DNA from: an uncultured Lentisphaerota bacterium
Lineage (GTDB): Bacteria > Verrucomicrobiota > Kiritimatiellia > RFP12 > UBA1067
NCBI GenBank assembly: GCA_946413265.1
Contig: CAMKJU010000018.1
Location: 1 to 52,682 of the forward strand
Direction of reading: 5' to 3'
Length of the DNA: 52,682 nucleotides
Shown: positions 1-8,238 of the stretch, in pieces
Layout: each line of letters starts with the position of its first letter
How positions within the stretch are numbered: the first letter of the stretch is position 1
Translations under genes and position numbers: made by a program
Notes under the pieces: model-generated
Told to the model about the DNA's origin: nothing
Database searches by the model: none
Seen by the model: only the letters and a program-made list of their open reading frames with translations

Positions 1-1355
1 TTAACCGTTATCATCGTAAGATGGACAGCCGAGGTGGTGCCCGTATCCCTGATGTAAGCTTCCCGCTTGTTTACAAGATCGCGGTTCTCTTCATCTGAAA
101 TCGCATACAGTTCCTCGCCGCGTCTGTATTTGACTTCACAGATGTTCACGACACGATCATTTCTGTCAAGGACAAGATCGACCTGGGCGCCATTCTCATC
201 TTTTCCGTCGGCGGCATATCGCCATCCGTAAGTGCGAGTCACGACTCCTGAGATTCCGAGTTTGCGCTTGATCTGTTCCTCGTGCTGGAGCGCCACTCGC
301 TCAAATGCCAGGCCACACCAGATGCGAACTAGCTGCGAATTCTCCGACACCGACCAGAAATTCTCCATGCGATTGGCCTTGTCGTCCAAGAACCGCTGAT
401 GGAAGATCGTGAAATTGTCCACAAGCTGGTAGATGCATTCACGCGAGCTTCTTCCAGGCAGACAGTACGTCCGCACGAAGTCACATTGGACCAATGCCTT
501 GAGAACTTTCGTCAGGTTGCCGCTCGACGGAATCTTTGTCGCCGCAACAATCTCATCTCGTGTGAGACCATACCGCTTCTTCCCTAGTGCCGATATCACC
601 TTGAGATAAGGTTCGGGAATCCTGAACAGAGATGAATAAAGATGATCGAACTCCTCGCTCAGCTCGCCTTTTCTCCTGAAGAAGAGCGCATCGATGTTTT
701 GCGCAAGTCCAAGGCTTTTGTCCAGAAGATCCCAATAGTACGGCACGCCCCCCATGACCATATAGCATTCCAGAATCTGGCGTCTGTTGAACACGATGCC
801 TTTTGCACGAGCCATGTCCTCGCACTCATGCAACGTGAACGGGCGCAGATAGACCTGTCGTGTAAGCCTGTTGTGCAATCCCCCGTAGTTGTCGATGACT
901 TTCTCCACAATCCAAGACGCCGCCGACCCGCAAATGACCAGAACAATGTCCTTCCGCATGGTACACCAGTCATTCCAGAAATGGTCAAGTTCATCGAGAA
1001 AACCCGACCGGGCGGTATCAAGCCAAGGGCATTCATCAAGAAAAACGACCTTCTTGCCATTCGGCTTCATTTCCAGCAGCTCACCAAGTCGCAAAAACGC
1101 CTCTGCCCAGTCCTTCAAGTTCGGACAACTTTTGTAACCACATTTGCACAGCTTCTCACGAAAGGCCTTCAATTGCTTCTTTATCCCCCCCTTACGGAGA
1201 CCTGTATGCTCAAAGGCGAACTGATAACCATAACTTTCCCGAATCAGAAAAGTCTTCCCTATTCGCCTTCTGCCATAAACGGCAACGAATTCGGATTTAT
1301 CCGTTTCAAGAAGGTCTCTTAGCCTTTTTCTCTCATTCTCGCGTCCAATTAACAC
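1..1355 (-). CDS. AAA+ ATPase with C-terminal DUF234 nuclease-like domain (COG1672 type), 3' end beyond window
   Basis: An open frame of at least 451 codons reaches the left edge without a stop, so the C-terminus is missing. A Walker A motif (GRRRIGKT, about residues 28-35), a Walker B motif (KVVFLDECPWL) and a sensor-like LVICGSAASW follow the usual order of archaeal-type ATPases. Near the visible end, AQVDLVLDR followed by ICEVKYR gives the D...ExK pattern of the DUF234 PD-(D/E)xK fold. The frame could start at an ATG at 1397, but that codon abuts a good -10 box. A GTG at 1355 has GGAG seven bases upstream and gives the family's usual start (IGRExE). GC content is visibly lower than in neighbouring genes, which suggests recent arrival. 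The family's biological role is not established; a stand-alone ATPase/nuclease of mobile or defensive character is inference. Confidence 0.85.
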   Translation of the reverse strand, partial: MLIGRENERKRLRDLLETDKSEFVAVYGRRRIGKTFLIRESYGYQFAFEHTGLRKGGIKKQLKAFREKLCKCGYKSCPNLKDWAEAFLRLGELLEMKPNGKKVVFLDECPWLDTARSGFLDELDHFWNDWCTMRKDIVLVICGSAASWIVEKVIDNYGGLHNRLTRQVYLRPFTLHECEDMARAKGIVFNRRQILECYMVMGGVPYYWDLLDKSLGLAQNIDALFFRRKGELSEEFDHLYSSLFRIPEPYLKVISALGKKRYGLTRDEIVAATKIPSSGNLTKVLKALVQCDFVRTYCLPGRSSRECIYQLVDNFTIFHQRFLDDKANRMENFWSVSENSQLVRIWCGLAFERVALQHEEQIKRKLGISGVVTRTYGWRYAADGKDENGAQVDLVLDRNDRVVNICEVKYRRGEELYAISDEENRDLVNKREAYIRDTGTTSAVHLTMITV

Positions 1356-1388
1356 ATTTACGCTCCATTCCTTGCCAGAACGGATCAG

Positions 1389-1442
1389 ATGATACATTAT
1401 TTTTGTCCAAAAGTCAACGGCAAAATAGGTTTTGGACAAAAA
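1389..1442 (-). promoter_or_regulatory. Promoter overlapped by a 13-bp inverted repeat (probable operator) for the ATPase gene
   Basis: Reading leftwards, TTGACT (1412-1417) and TATCAT (1389-1394) are separated by 17 bases, and TG precedes the -10. A perfect 13-bp inverted repeat, TTTTTGTCCAAAA at 1400-1412 and its complement at 1430-1442, has one arm inside the promoter spacer and the other just upstream of the -35. That geometry suits a repressor or autoregulator. The start of transcription would fall near 1382, which supports the GTG start at 1355. Confidence 0.65.
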
Positions 1443-1461
1443 TAAGACGCTTTCTTGGACC

Positions 1462-2312
1462 TCACTTCGCCGTGGACTGATTCAACGTCTCCCACGACCC
1501 GCCCCTGGAGCGGATGAACGGCTTACGCTTGCCGCGCGGCGTGACGAGGTCGCCGTCCGGCATCTTTGCGCCATTGAGCGTACAATTACGGAACGTCAGC
1601 GGCTCCGTCGCAACCGCCTCAAGCGGCGTTTTCGCCTTCACCTCTGCCGTGAAGTTCTCTAGGCGGATGTTCGACAGGATTGAATCGTGGTTCCCGATGA
1701 AGCGCAGCGGCCTCGCGCACTTGACGTTGAAGTTTTTGAATGTCACGTCGCGCACGCCGCGTATCTTGATGCCCGGCTCGGCCACGATCTGCACCGAGCT
1801 TCCGTATGAGCTTCCCTCGAATCCGTCGAAGACGATGTTGGACATGTCCATGTATCCCTCGTCGTAGGGGCGCGTGTAGCGGATCGGGTAGTCGAAGAAG
1901 ATGCCATTGTTGCCGGACATCTTGATGTCCTTGAAGAGCGCGTTGCGGATCGTGTCGTCGGAGGGTGCGCCCATGCGGATCGACTGGCACCTGCTGTTCA
2001 GCACGCAATTCGACACGACGAAGTCCTCGCAGGCAACGTGCTCGTCCTTCCACTCGCGCATCGCCCGCAGGATGATGCAGTCATCGCCCGTCTTGAAGTG
2101 CGAGTTGCCCACGCGCACGCGTCGGCAGGCATCGAAGTCGATTCCGTCGTTGTTGATCATGCGCTGGTCGCCGACGACCGTTATCCCGTCCGCCACCACG
2201 TCTTCGCACAGGCGGATGAACATCGTCCACAGAGGGCTGTCCTTGAAGGTGACGCATTCGCCGCAACCGCCGCCAGTGCAAAGGCGACAAACAACCTTCT
2301 TTGAATATTCAT
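1462..2312 (-). pseudogene. GH28 (polygalacturonase-like) pseudogene, N-terminal half deleted
   Basis: The downstream frame (2223 to 1462) encodes the second half of a right-handed beta-helix glycoside hydrolase of family 28. It has NNDGIDFD and TGDDCII, matching the family's NTDG and GDD catalytic motifs. The same frame extends upstream to VTFKDSPLWT, a typical GH28 segment before these motifs. Just before it, an ATG at 2312 in another frame opens a clear signal peptide (MNIQRRLFVAFALAAVAANA) that runs into a stop after about 43 codons. The simplest reading is one gene that lost roughly 150-200 codons with a frameshift; the junction is near 2253-2260. An internal start at 2223 could still make a 253-residue product, but without export signal or N-terminal coils. 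It sits downstream of the aminopeptidase gene with its own spacer. Confidence 0.75.
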
Positions 2313-2329
2313 TGGATATTCTTTATTAA

Positions 2330-2339
2330 CGAACGTTCG
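2330..2339. promoter_or_regulatory. CGAACGTTCG palindrome, candidate LacI-type operator
   Basis: A perfect 10-bp palindrome lies 17 bases upstream of the ATG of the GH28 signal peptide. The AACGTT core with flanking symmetry is common in LacI/CcpA-type operators that control sugar genes. No regulator gene is adjacent, so the assignment is inference. Confidence 0.35.
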
Positions 2340-2378
2340 CCATGTTATGCCATCGCAGAAACAGCGGCTAGAGCGAGT

Positions 2379-3446
2379 TCACTTCGCGGAATGGGACAGG
2401 ACCTCGCAGCCGGTGGTGGTGATCAGGACGAGGTCTTCGATGCGCACGCCGAGGCGACCTTCTAGGTAGATGCCCGGCTCGATCGTCACGATCATGCCCG
2501 CTTCAAGCTTGGTCTTCGACTTCTGCCGCGCGCACGGCTCCTCGTGGATCTCGTAGCCCACGCCGTGTCCGAGCGAGTGCCCGAACGCCTTGCCGTAGCC
2601 CGCCTTGCGGATGAGCTTCCGCGCCACGGCGTCGAGCGCGCCCGCCGTCATGCCGGGCTTCGCGGCGGCGATGGCCGACTCGTTCGCCTTCAGCACGATG
2701 TCGTACACCTTCGCGTACTCGGCGTCGCGCGCGGCCTTGATGTTGCGTGTCATGTCGCTGCACACGCCGTCCAGTTTCACGCCCATGTCCACGAGCAGCG
2801 GCTCGCCCCTTTGCCACACCGTGTCGTCCGGCACGTGGTGGCACTCTGCCGCGTTCGCGCCCGCGCAGACGATCGTCTCGAACGCCTCGCCGTCGCCGAG
2901 CGCGATCATGAGGGACTGGATCACGCGCTGGATCGCCTTCTCCGTCATGCCCGGCTTGATCTCCTTCTGCGCCATCGACCAGATTTCGTCGTTCAGCGCG
3001 GCGGCGGCGGCGATGCGCGTGATCTCCTCCACGCTCTTCACGGCGCGCTTGGAGAGGAGGTCGTCGTTGACGTCCACGAGGGCGGCCTTCGGGAAGCGCT
3101 TCTTCAGGTCGAGGTAACGCGAAGCGGTGATTGCGCCTTCGTAGCCGAGGCGTTTCGGACGGATCCCCTCGCGCCGCAGCCGGTCCATGAAACCGAGGCC
3201 GTGCCGCGTCTCGCGCACGCGCAGCCACGGGGCCACGCGGTGTACCATCGGCACGTAGCGGAAGTCCGTGTAGAATACGACGCGGCGTCCGCCGGCCACG
3301 TCCAGCAGCAGGCAGCCGTTGTCGCACACGACGCCCGTCAGCGACCGAATATTCGCCTCGCCGAACACGACGACGGCGTCCAGCCTCCGGCGCGCCGCGA
3401 GGCGCATCAATTCGTCCAGACGATCAGCATTGGGGTTGTTTTCCAT
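2379..3446 (-). CDS. M24B family aminopeptidase (Xaa-Pro type)
   Basis: A 355-residue metallopeptidase that removes N-terminal residues before proline, probably cytosolic. The N-terminal creatinase-like domain covers roughly residues 10-130. The C-terminal pita-bread domain shows all five metal ligands: D and D in MGVKLDGVCSDMTRN, H in GHSLGHGVGYEIHEEP, E in TIEPGIYLEG and E in GVRIEDLVLI. A longer frame from 3509 exists, but the first 21 codons lie inside the preceding gene. The ATG at 3446 follows a purine-rich GGAGAGAAAGAAGAA and gives a normal family length. It overlaps the DUF2062 gene by 23 bases and is the last intact gene of the operon starting at 5746. Confidence 0.93.
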   Translation of the reverse strand: MENNPNADRLDELMRLAARRRLDAVVVFGEANIRSLTGVVCDNGCLLLDVAGGRRVVFYTDFRYVPMVHRVAPWLRVRETRHGLGFMDRLRREGIRPKRLGYEGAITASRYLDLKKRFPKAALVDVNDDLLSKRAVKSVEEITRIAAAAALNDEIWSMAQKEIKPGMTEKAIQRVIQSLMIALGDGEAFETIVCAGANAAECHHVPDDTVWQRGEPLLVDMGVKLDGVCSDMTRNIKAARDAEYAKVYDIVLKANESAIAAAKPGMTAGALDAVARKLIRKAGYGKAFGHSLGHGVGYEIHEEPCARQKSKTKLEAGMIVTIEPGIYLEGRLGVRIEDLVLITTTGCEVLSHSAK

Positions 3447-3972
3447 TTCTTCTTTCTCTCCGTTCTTTTCTCCGCTGCTCGACGCGCGCGCGCCGGTTCC
3501 GTACCGCACGCAGCACGCCCCAGTATGTGAGGGGCGTGCAGACGAGCGCCAACAAAGCGCCGCCGATAAAAAATGACACCATCACCCCACCGCCGAGCTG
3601 GCCAAGGGCGGACCAGAACTCGCCAGACAACGGAGACAACGACCCGACATGGTTGAGATTGGCGATGATCTTGTCCACGGACATCACGTCACGTCCGAAC
3701 AGTTCCAGCACCTTGTTGCCCGCCCAGCACTGCACAGGATAGATCACGAAAATCGAGAAGTGGTTCGTGATGAACGTACCAACCGTAGCGCCAATTTTGC
3801 TGCCCTTGAGCAGTATGGCGGTGGGTATCGAAAGGATTAGCTGGAATCCGAATGGAATCGTGCAGCCGTAGAACATGCCAATCGCCCATCCGCGGGCGAT
3901 GAACTCAGGCGGACGTTTCTCGCGCATCATGCGTGCGCGCAGGCGCAGCCATTTCCACTTAATCCACGACAT
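3424..3972 (-). CDS. DUF2062 family membrane protein
   Basis: A 182-residue protein with a basic N-terminus (WIKWKWLRLRARMMREKR) and about three hydrophobic segments in the DUF2062 pattern. The conserved stretch runs from FIARGWAIGMFYG through PTAILLKGSKIGATVGTF to a glycine-rich helix (LGGGVMVSFFIGGALLALV). The C-terminal tail is strongly basic (RNRRARVEQRRKERRERR). DUF2062 proteins are small inner-membrane proteins of unknown function. The ATG at 3972 is preferred over 4047, because the earlier start would give 25 unusual residues buried in the upstream gene. It overlaps the DUF1015 gene by 14 bases and the aminopeptidase by 23, so translation is probably coupled. Confidence 0.85.
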   Translation of the reverse strand: MSWIKWKWLRLRARMMREKRPPEFIARGWAIGMFYGCTIPFGFQLILSIPTAILLKGSKIGATVGTFITNHFSIFVIYPVQCWAGNKVLELFGRDVMSVDKIIANLNHVGSLSPLSGEFWSALGQLGGGVMVSFFIGGALLALVCTPLTYWGVLRAVRNRRARVEQRRKERRERRNGKQPQC

Positions 3973-5164
3973 GGACGAACAGCCCCGAGCGGAGCTTCGG
4001 CTCGAACCAGGTGGATTTAGGCGGCATGATTGCTCCGGCGTCCGCAATGTCCATCATCTCGCCGACAGTGACGGGATACATGGAGAAAGCGACGGCACTG
4101 CGGCCGTCCACCACGCGGCCCTTGAGCTCGTCCGTTCCGCGCACGCCGCCCATGAACGAGATGCGCGGCGAGGTGCGCGGATCGTCGATGCCGAGCACCG
4201 GCGCGAGGAAGCGGTCCTGCAACACGGAGACGTCCAGTGACGAGACAACGTCCGTCCCTGCGGGCACGTCCCACGCGAGGTCGTACCATTTCCCGGCGAG
4301 GAACATGCGCGCGTGGCGTCCGGACGTCGGCGTACCGTCAACTGCGTCCGTCACCGTGAACACCTCGCGCGCCTTCGCGAGGAGCGCGTCGGCGTCAAGG
4401 CCGTTGAGGTCGGCCACGAGGCGGTTGTAGGGCAGGATTTTCAGCTGCGAGGCGGGGAACGCCACGGCGAGGAACCAGCGGCTTTCGCCCGCGAAGTTGC
4501 GCTCGCGCGCGTAGCGGCTCGCGGCCGCGCTACGGTGGTGTCCATCCGCGATGTACGCCACGGGAATGCGGGCGAACGCGGACACGAGCGCGTCGTTGCT
4601 CGCGGCGGGAAGCGTCCACACCGTGTGGCGGATGCCATCGGGTGCAGTGAAGTCGTAAAGAGGTTCGGCCGTGCAGGCGGCGGACACGAGGGCGTCGATC
4701 TCCGCATCGTCCTTGTACGTGAGGAAAGCGGGGCCGGTGTGCGCGCTCAGCGTCTCGATGTGGCGCGTGCGGTCGTCTTCCTTGTCCTTGCGCGTCTTCT
4801 CGTGCTGCTTGAGGATTCCGGCGAGGTAGTCCTGCGTGTCGAACGTCGCGACGATTCCCGTCTGCGCATGGTCGCCCATCACCTGGCGGTAGGCGTAGAA
4901 GCGCGGCTCGGCCTCCTGCACGAGCGTGCCCGACGAGCGCAGGGCGTCCAGCGCCTTGCGCGCCTGAGCGTAGGCGGCCGGCGACGAGCAGTCCGTGCCG
5001 TCCGGCATGTCGATCTCGGGACGCGACACGTGGAGGAAGCTGACGGGATTGCCGGATGCGAGCGCGCGGGCCTCGGCGGTGTCCACCACGTCATAAGGAA
5101 CAGCGGCTACTGCCGCAGCCTGCGCGGGCGCAGGCCGGACGGCGGGGAAAGGACGGACGTTCAT
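3959..5164 (-). CDS. DUF1015 domain-containing protein
   Basis: A 401-residue soluble protein covering the whole DUF1015 family length. The start (RPFPAVRPAP, then AAVPYDVVD) and the signature IADGHHRSAAASRYARE near the middle are both clear, as is KQHEKTRKDKEDDRTRH. The family is widespread in anaerobes and often lies near serine/phosphoserine metabolism genes, but no biochemical role is firmly established and no partner is obvious here. It starts 12 bases after the upstream secreted repeat protein and overlaps DUF2062 at its end, so it is the second gene of a four-gene operon. Confidence 0.93.
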   Translation of the reverse strand: MNVRPFPAVRPAPAQAAAVAAVPYDVVDTAEARALASGNPVSFLHVSRPEIDMPDGTDCSSPAAYAQARKALDALRSSGTLVQEAEPRFYAYRQVMGDHAQTGIVATFDTQDYLAGILKQHEKTRKDKEDDRTRHIETLSAHTGPAFLTYKDDAEIDALVSAACTAEPLYDFTAPDGIRHTVWTLPAASNDALVSAFARIPVAYIADGHHRSAAASRYARERNFAGESRWFLAVAFPASQLKILPYNRLVADLNGLDADALLAKAREVFTVTDAVDGTPTSGRHARMFLAGKWYDLAWDVPAGTDVVSSLDVSVLQDRFLAPVLGIDDPRTSPRISFMGGVRGTDELKGRVVDGRSAVAFSMYPVTVGEMMDIADAGAIMPPKSTWFEPKLRSGLFVHVVD

Positions 5165-5176
5165 TACTACGACCGA

Positions 5177-5746
5177 TCAGTACAGGGAGATGGTGTCAAA
5201 ACCGACGTTCAAGATCGGGAAGAAAGCGAGTTCGCTTTCGCGGATCACGTTGACGCCGCCAAGCTGGAACCCGTACATCGACTCCGTGCGGTTGATGAGG
5301 CCGAACTGCACTCCCTGCACGGTGTCCGCCACGTTGATGATGCCGACCTGGACGCCGCGAATTGAACGCGCCTCGTTCCAAAGACCAACCTGGAGTCCCG
5401 TGAGATCCGCGCGCCCGGCTGAGTTGTAGATGCCCACCTGCACGCCGGCCATAATGTCCAGCGCCTCGTTGCGGAGGATGTTGAGCTGGAAGCCCTCGAA
5501 GTAGCGGCAACGTCCGTAGAAGCCCAAGTCGATGCCGGTCACGCCCTCGCATTCGCCGTAGGGAAGCGTGAGACGAAGGCCGACCACGTCAATGTTCTTC
5601 GTGGAGTTGAACGCCAGCCAAACGGGCCATGGCGCGCTCTTGGCAGGCGCGGTCGGCGTTGCCGGTGCGGGCGCAGGAGCCGCCTCTTGCGCAGAAACTA
5701 CGGCGCATGCAAGCACCGTGCAGGCTGCCATCAGAATCTTTTTCAT
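5177..5746 (-). CDS. Secreted protein with short GxQxGhhN repeats (LA_2272-like surface repeats)
   Basis: A 189-residue exported protein. The start MKKILMAACTVLACAVVSAQ is a signal peptide, followed by an Ala/Pro linker. The rest consists of about six imperfect repeats of 18-22 residues: GIDLGFYG, GFQLNILR, GVQVGIYN, GLQVGLWN, GVQVGIIN, GVQFGLIN and GFQLGGVN. This periodicity fits a beta-solenoid or surface-repeat protein, as in LA_2272-like families; the assignment is by pattern only. The ATG at 5746 was chosen over 5812 because it begins the signal peptide and a sigma70-type promoter sits just upstream. It leads the operon through DUF1015, DUF2062 and the aminopeptidase. Confidence 0.75.
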   Translation of the reverse strand: MKKILMAACTVLACAVVSAQEAAPAPAPATPTAPAKSAPWPVWLAFNSTKNIDVVGLRLTLPYGECEGVTGIDLGFYGRCRYFEGFQLNILRNEALDIMAGVQVGIYNSAGRADLTGLQVGLWNEARSIRGVQVGIINVADTVQGVQFGLINRTESMYGFQLGGVNVIRESELAFFPILNVGFDTISLY

Positions 5747-5783
5747 GTCAAAATCCTTTTCGGGGTGTTTTGGTTTGAGTGTA

Positions 5784-5812
5784 ATTATAGTTTTTTTCCG
5801 CCAAACGCGCAA
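5784..5812 (-). promoter_or_regulatory. Sigma70-type promoter of the repeat-protein operon
   Basis: On the minus strand TTGCGC (5807-5812) and TATAAT (5784-5789) are 17 bases apart, 38 bases upstream of the ATG at 5746. The -35 lies immediately beyond the folC stop codon, so the promoter fills the whole gap between the two genes. Confidence 0.65.
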
Positions 5813-5820
5813 GTAGAAAG

Positions 5821-7155
5821 TCAGCGCAAAGTGAGTTCGTTTTCATCGGGCTCGCGGACTTCCCACGGAAAAGCGTCCAGCGCCACGAGCGCCTCGCCCG
5901 ACAAAAACAGCGATCCGCACACGACGAGCGTGCCGCCGGACGTGCGCGCCCACGCGAGCGCGCGGCCGAAGGCGGCTTCGAGCGACGAGCACGACTCCGC
6001 CTCCGCGAATCCTGCCATCAGCATGCGTTCCGCCACGTCGCCGGGGTCGAGCGAGCGGGCGTTCTGGATCGGCACGGCCCAGCCGCGCGTCGCGAGCGCG
6101 CTCATGATGCGCAGGTGCGCAAGTACGTCTTTGTCGCCGCAGAACCCGGCGATGAGGCCCACTGGCTCCTTCACGTGCGCGAGCCGCAGCGAGTCGCGCA
6201 GCGCCATCGCGCCGTCCGGGTTGTGCGCGCCGTCCACGATCACCGTCACGCCGTCCTTCTCCACGCGCTGGCAGCGTCCGGGCCACACAACGTGTTCCAG
6301 CCCCTCAACGATCGCATGGTCGGAGATTTTCAAGCCGCAGTCCTGCACGAGGGCATCCACCGCTGTCAACACCGTGAGCGCGTTCTCTGTCTGGAACGCC
6401 CCGAAGAGCGCAAGGTTGATCGGCGGCAGGTTGCGGTGCGCCGTGGTGGCTATGAGCGGGGAGGTCTTCACCACGGATACGTGATCCGCCACCGAGTAGA
6501 ACGCGGAGCCGTTCAGCGACGCGAACCGCTCGATCGTCTCCTTCGCGCTCTCGGGCATCGTGCCGCACACGACAGGGCGTCCGGGCTTGATGATGCCCGC
6601 CTTCTCCTCTGCGATCGCCGCGTGCGTATCGCCCAGCCAGTCGCAGTGGTCGAGGCCGATGTGCGTGATGACGCTCACGAGCACGTTCGACGCCACGTTC
6701 GTCGCGTCGAGGCGTCCGCCTAGGCCCGTCTCAAGCACCACGTAGTCCGGCTTCACGCGCGCGAAGAGAACGAAGGCAACAGCAGTGAGACACTCGAAGA
6801 ACGTCACCTCAAGGCCCTTCTCGCTCTCAAGGCGCTCCACCACGGGGAACACAACATCCGCCGCCGCGTCCAGCTCCGCCGCCGACGCAACCACGCCGTC
6901 CACGAAGAAGCGTTCGGCGAGCGAGACGAGGTGCGGCGACGTGTAGCGGCACACGCGGTAGCCGGCCGCGCGCAACACGGCGTCGAGCATGGCTGTCACA
7001 GCGCCTTTGCCGTTCGTGCCGGCGACGTGGACGACCTTCAGGGAGTCCTGCGGATTCCCAAGCGCGTCCAGCAGGGCGCGCATCGTGGCAAGTCCCGGAC
7101 GCATGCCGTATCGGCGGCGTGCCGCGAGACGTTCCAAAAGACTGTTTTGCTGCAT
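5821..7155 (-). CDS. folC: Bifunctional folylpolyglutamate/dihydrofolate synthase
   Basis: A 444-residue cytosolic Mur-ligase-type enzyme that adds glutamate to dihydropteroate and folates, using ATP. The P-loop VAGTNGKGAVTAMLD lies near residue 46, followed by the folate-loop region SPHLVSLAERF, the central domain LETGLGGRLDATN and the C-terminal domain start GAHNPDGA. Length matches the family. The frame extends to 7191, but an extended -10 box at 7163-7171 would lie inside that longer version. The ATG at 7155 is therefore preferred, and the transcript would be nearly leaderless. It stands alone between the sigma factor operon and the repeat-protein operon. Confidence 0.95.
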   Translation of the reverse strand: MQQNSLLERLAARRRYGMRPGLATMRALLDALGNPQDSLKVVHVAGTNGKGAVTAMLDAVLRAAGYRVCRYTSPHLVSLAERFFVDGVVASAAELDAAADVVFPVVERLESEKGLEVTFFECLTAVAFVLFARVKPDYVVLETGLGGRLDATNVASNVLVSVITHIGLDHCDWLGDTHAAIAEEKAGIIKPGRPVVCGTMPESAKETIERFASLNGSAFYSVADHVSVVKTSPLIATTAHRNLPPINLALFGAFQTENALTVLTAVDALVQDCGLKISDHAIVEGLEHVVWPGRCQRVEKDGVTVIVDGAHNPDGAMALRDSLRLAHVKEPVGLIAGFCGDKDVLAHLRIMSALATRGWAVPIQNARSLDPGDVAERMLMAGFAEAESCSSLEAAFGRALAWARTSGGTLVVCGSLFLSGEALVALDAFPWEVREPDENELTLR

Positions 7156-7162
7156 GGCGAAT

Positions 7163-7171
7163 AGTATACCA
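7163..7171 (-). promoter_or_regulatory. Extended -10 box (TGGTATACT) of folC
   Basis: TGGTATACT on the minus strand ends 7 bases before the folC ATG at 7155. Transcription would start about 6-7 bases further on, essentially at the start codon. No convincing -35 is visible. It is one of six near-identical boxes in the window. Confidence 0.6.
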
Positions 7172-7234
7172 AATTTTAGGCGCCCCATCACAGTCTCGCC
7201 ATGGACAATGATGGAAAAGCGTTAAACGCGCCTG

Positions 7235-7678
7235 TCAGTTCCCGGCAAGAAGGTCGGAGACTGCGTCTTCGTACGGGGCGTCCTGCCAGGCGAGCAACAC
7301 ATCCTCCACCGCATTTGTCTCGACCTCAATATTATCGCCGTCGGCCATGCTGAGCAAGTCTATCGCGCTTACAAGCGTCTGTTCTGGCGACGGCATGGAC
7401 GCAAGCGACTGTGACGGAACCGGCCGGGCTACCTGATGAGGCGAAGACGGCGTGGTCGGCGGAACCCTGAGATGCACGGCAAAGAGACAAAGCGCCGCCA
7501 GGGACGCAGCGGCCAACAGCCCGCCCCACAGGCGAACGCGCGACCGGCGTGCGGCCGCACGAGTCTGCGCGGCCGCGGAAGCCGCTTGCAGGATTGCGTC
7601 AAGGCGCGGCGGTTCACCAGAAACGCCAGCCTCGAGACGCTCCTTCAGAAAGTCGTTTAGTTTCGCATCTTCGTTCAT
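7235..7678 (-). CDS. Probable anti-sigma factor, single-pass membrane protein
   Basis: A 147-residue protein with a hydrophilic N-terminal part of about 48 residues rich in E, R and A, one membrane helix (LWGGLLAAASLAALCLFAV), a Pro/Ser-rich linker and an acidic C-terminal region. This N-in topology is typical of anti-sigma factors that hold an ECF sigma factor at the membrane. No zinc anti-sigma HxxxCxxC motif is visible. Its ATG overlaps the stop of the sigma factor gene (ATGA), which strongly implies co-translation. The function is inferred from position and topology, not from sequence similarity. Confidence 0.65.
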   Translation of the reverse strand: MNEDAKLNDFLKERLEAGVSGEPPRLDAILQAASAAAQTRAAARRSRVRLWGGLLAAASLAALCLFAVHLRVPPTTPSSPHQVARPVPSQSLASMPSPEQTLVSAIDLLSMADGDNIEVETNAVEDVLLAWQDAPYEDAVSDLLAGN

Positions 7679-8232
7679 TTTCCGCCTCCTAACATTTTCT
7701 TAAGCTTCAATGTGGCCGACCGCATCCAGGTTAACGCCGTTCCGAGCGGAACCGACAACTCGTCCGCGATTTCCCGGAACGACAACCCGCCCTCGACGCG
7801 CAACAGCAGGACCTGACGCGGTCCTTCTGGCAGGGTGTTCACGGCATGGCGCACGTCATCGGATGTCGCCTGCGACTCGAACGCCTCGTCCGCCAACGGC
7901 CCCTCGGCCGCCATCGTCGCCGCCACTTCGGCACCCTCGCCTTCCTCGTCGTCCAGGCTCACCGTGGCGCGCGTACGGCGCAGGTGGTCGATTGCTGCGG
8001 ACCGCGCGACCGTCGCGAGGTAGGGCTTCACCAAACCTCCGCGGTAACGCGACGCCGTGCGGATAACCCGCATCCACGTCTCCTGGAAAACATCGTCCAC
8101 GTCCGCCGCCACAGGCAGCATCCCGCGCAGAAGGGCCTGCATCCAGGTGGCGTGGCGGCAGACAAGCGCCGCGAGCGACTGAACGTCCCCGCGGCGCGCA
8201 TAGTCTAAGAGGCGCTGTGCGTCCTCCTCCAT
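7675..8232 (-). CDS. ECF-type RNA polymerase sigma factor
   Basis: A 185-residue sigma70-family factor. Region 2 covers about residues 25-90: DDVFQETWMRVIRTASRYR, then LVKPYLATVARSAAIDHLRR, the -10 recognition helix area. Region 4 covers about residues 125-180: LPEGPRQVLLLRVEGGLSFREIA, then LSVPLGTALTWMRSATLKLK, the helix-turn-helix that reads the -35. The gene lies six bases downstream of a Spy/CpxP-like gene and overlaps a probable anti-sigma factor gene by four bases. The order periplasmic protein, sigma, anti-sigma resembles Cnr-type metal-response units. An acidic segment between regions 2 and 4 (DDEEGEGAEVAA) is a normal linker. Confidence 0.92.
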   Translation of the reverse strand: MEEDAQRLLDYARRGDVQSLAALVCRHATWMQALLRGMLPVAADVDDVFQETWMRVIRTASRYRGGLVKPYLATVARSAAIDHLRRTRATVSLDDEEGEGAEVAATMAAEGPLADEAFESQATSDDVRHAVNTLPEGPRQVLLLRVEGGLSFREIADELSVPLGTALTWMRSATLKLKKMLGGGK

Positions 8233-8238
8233 CAGACC

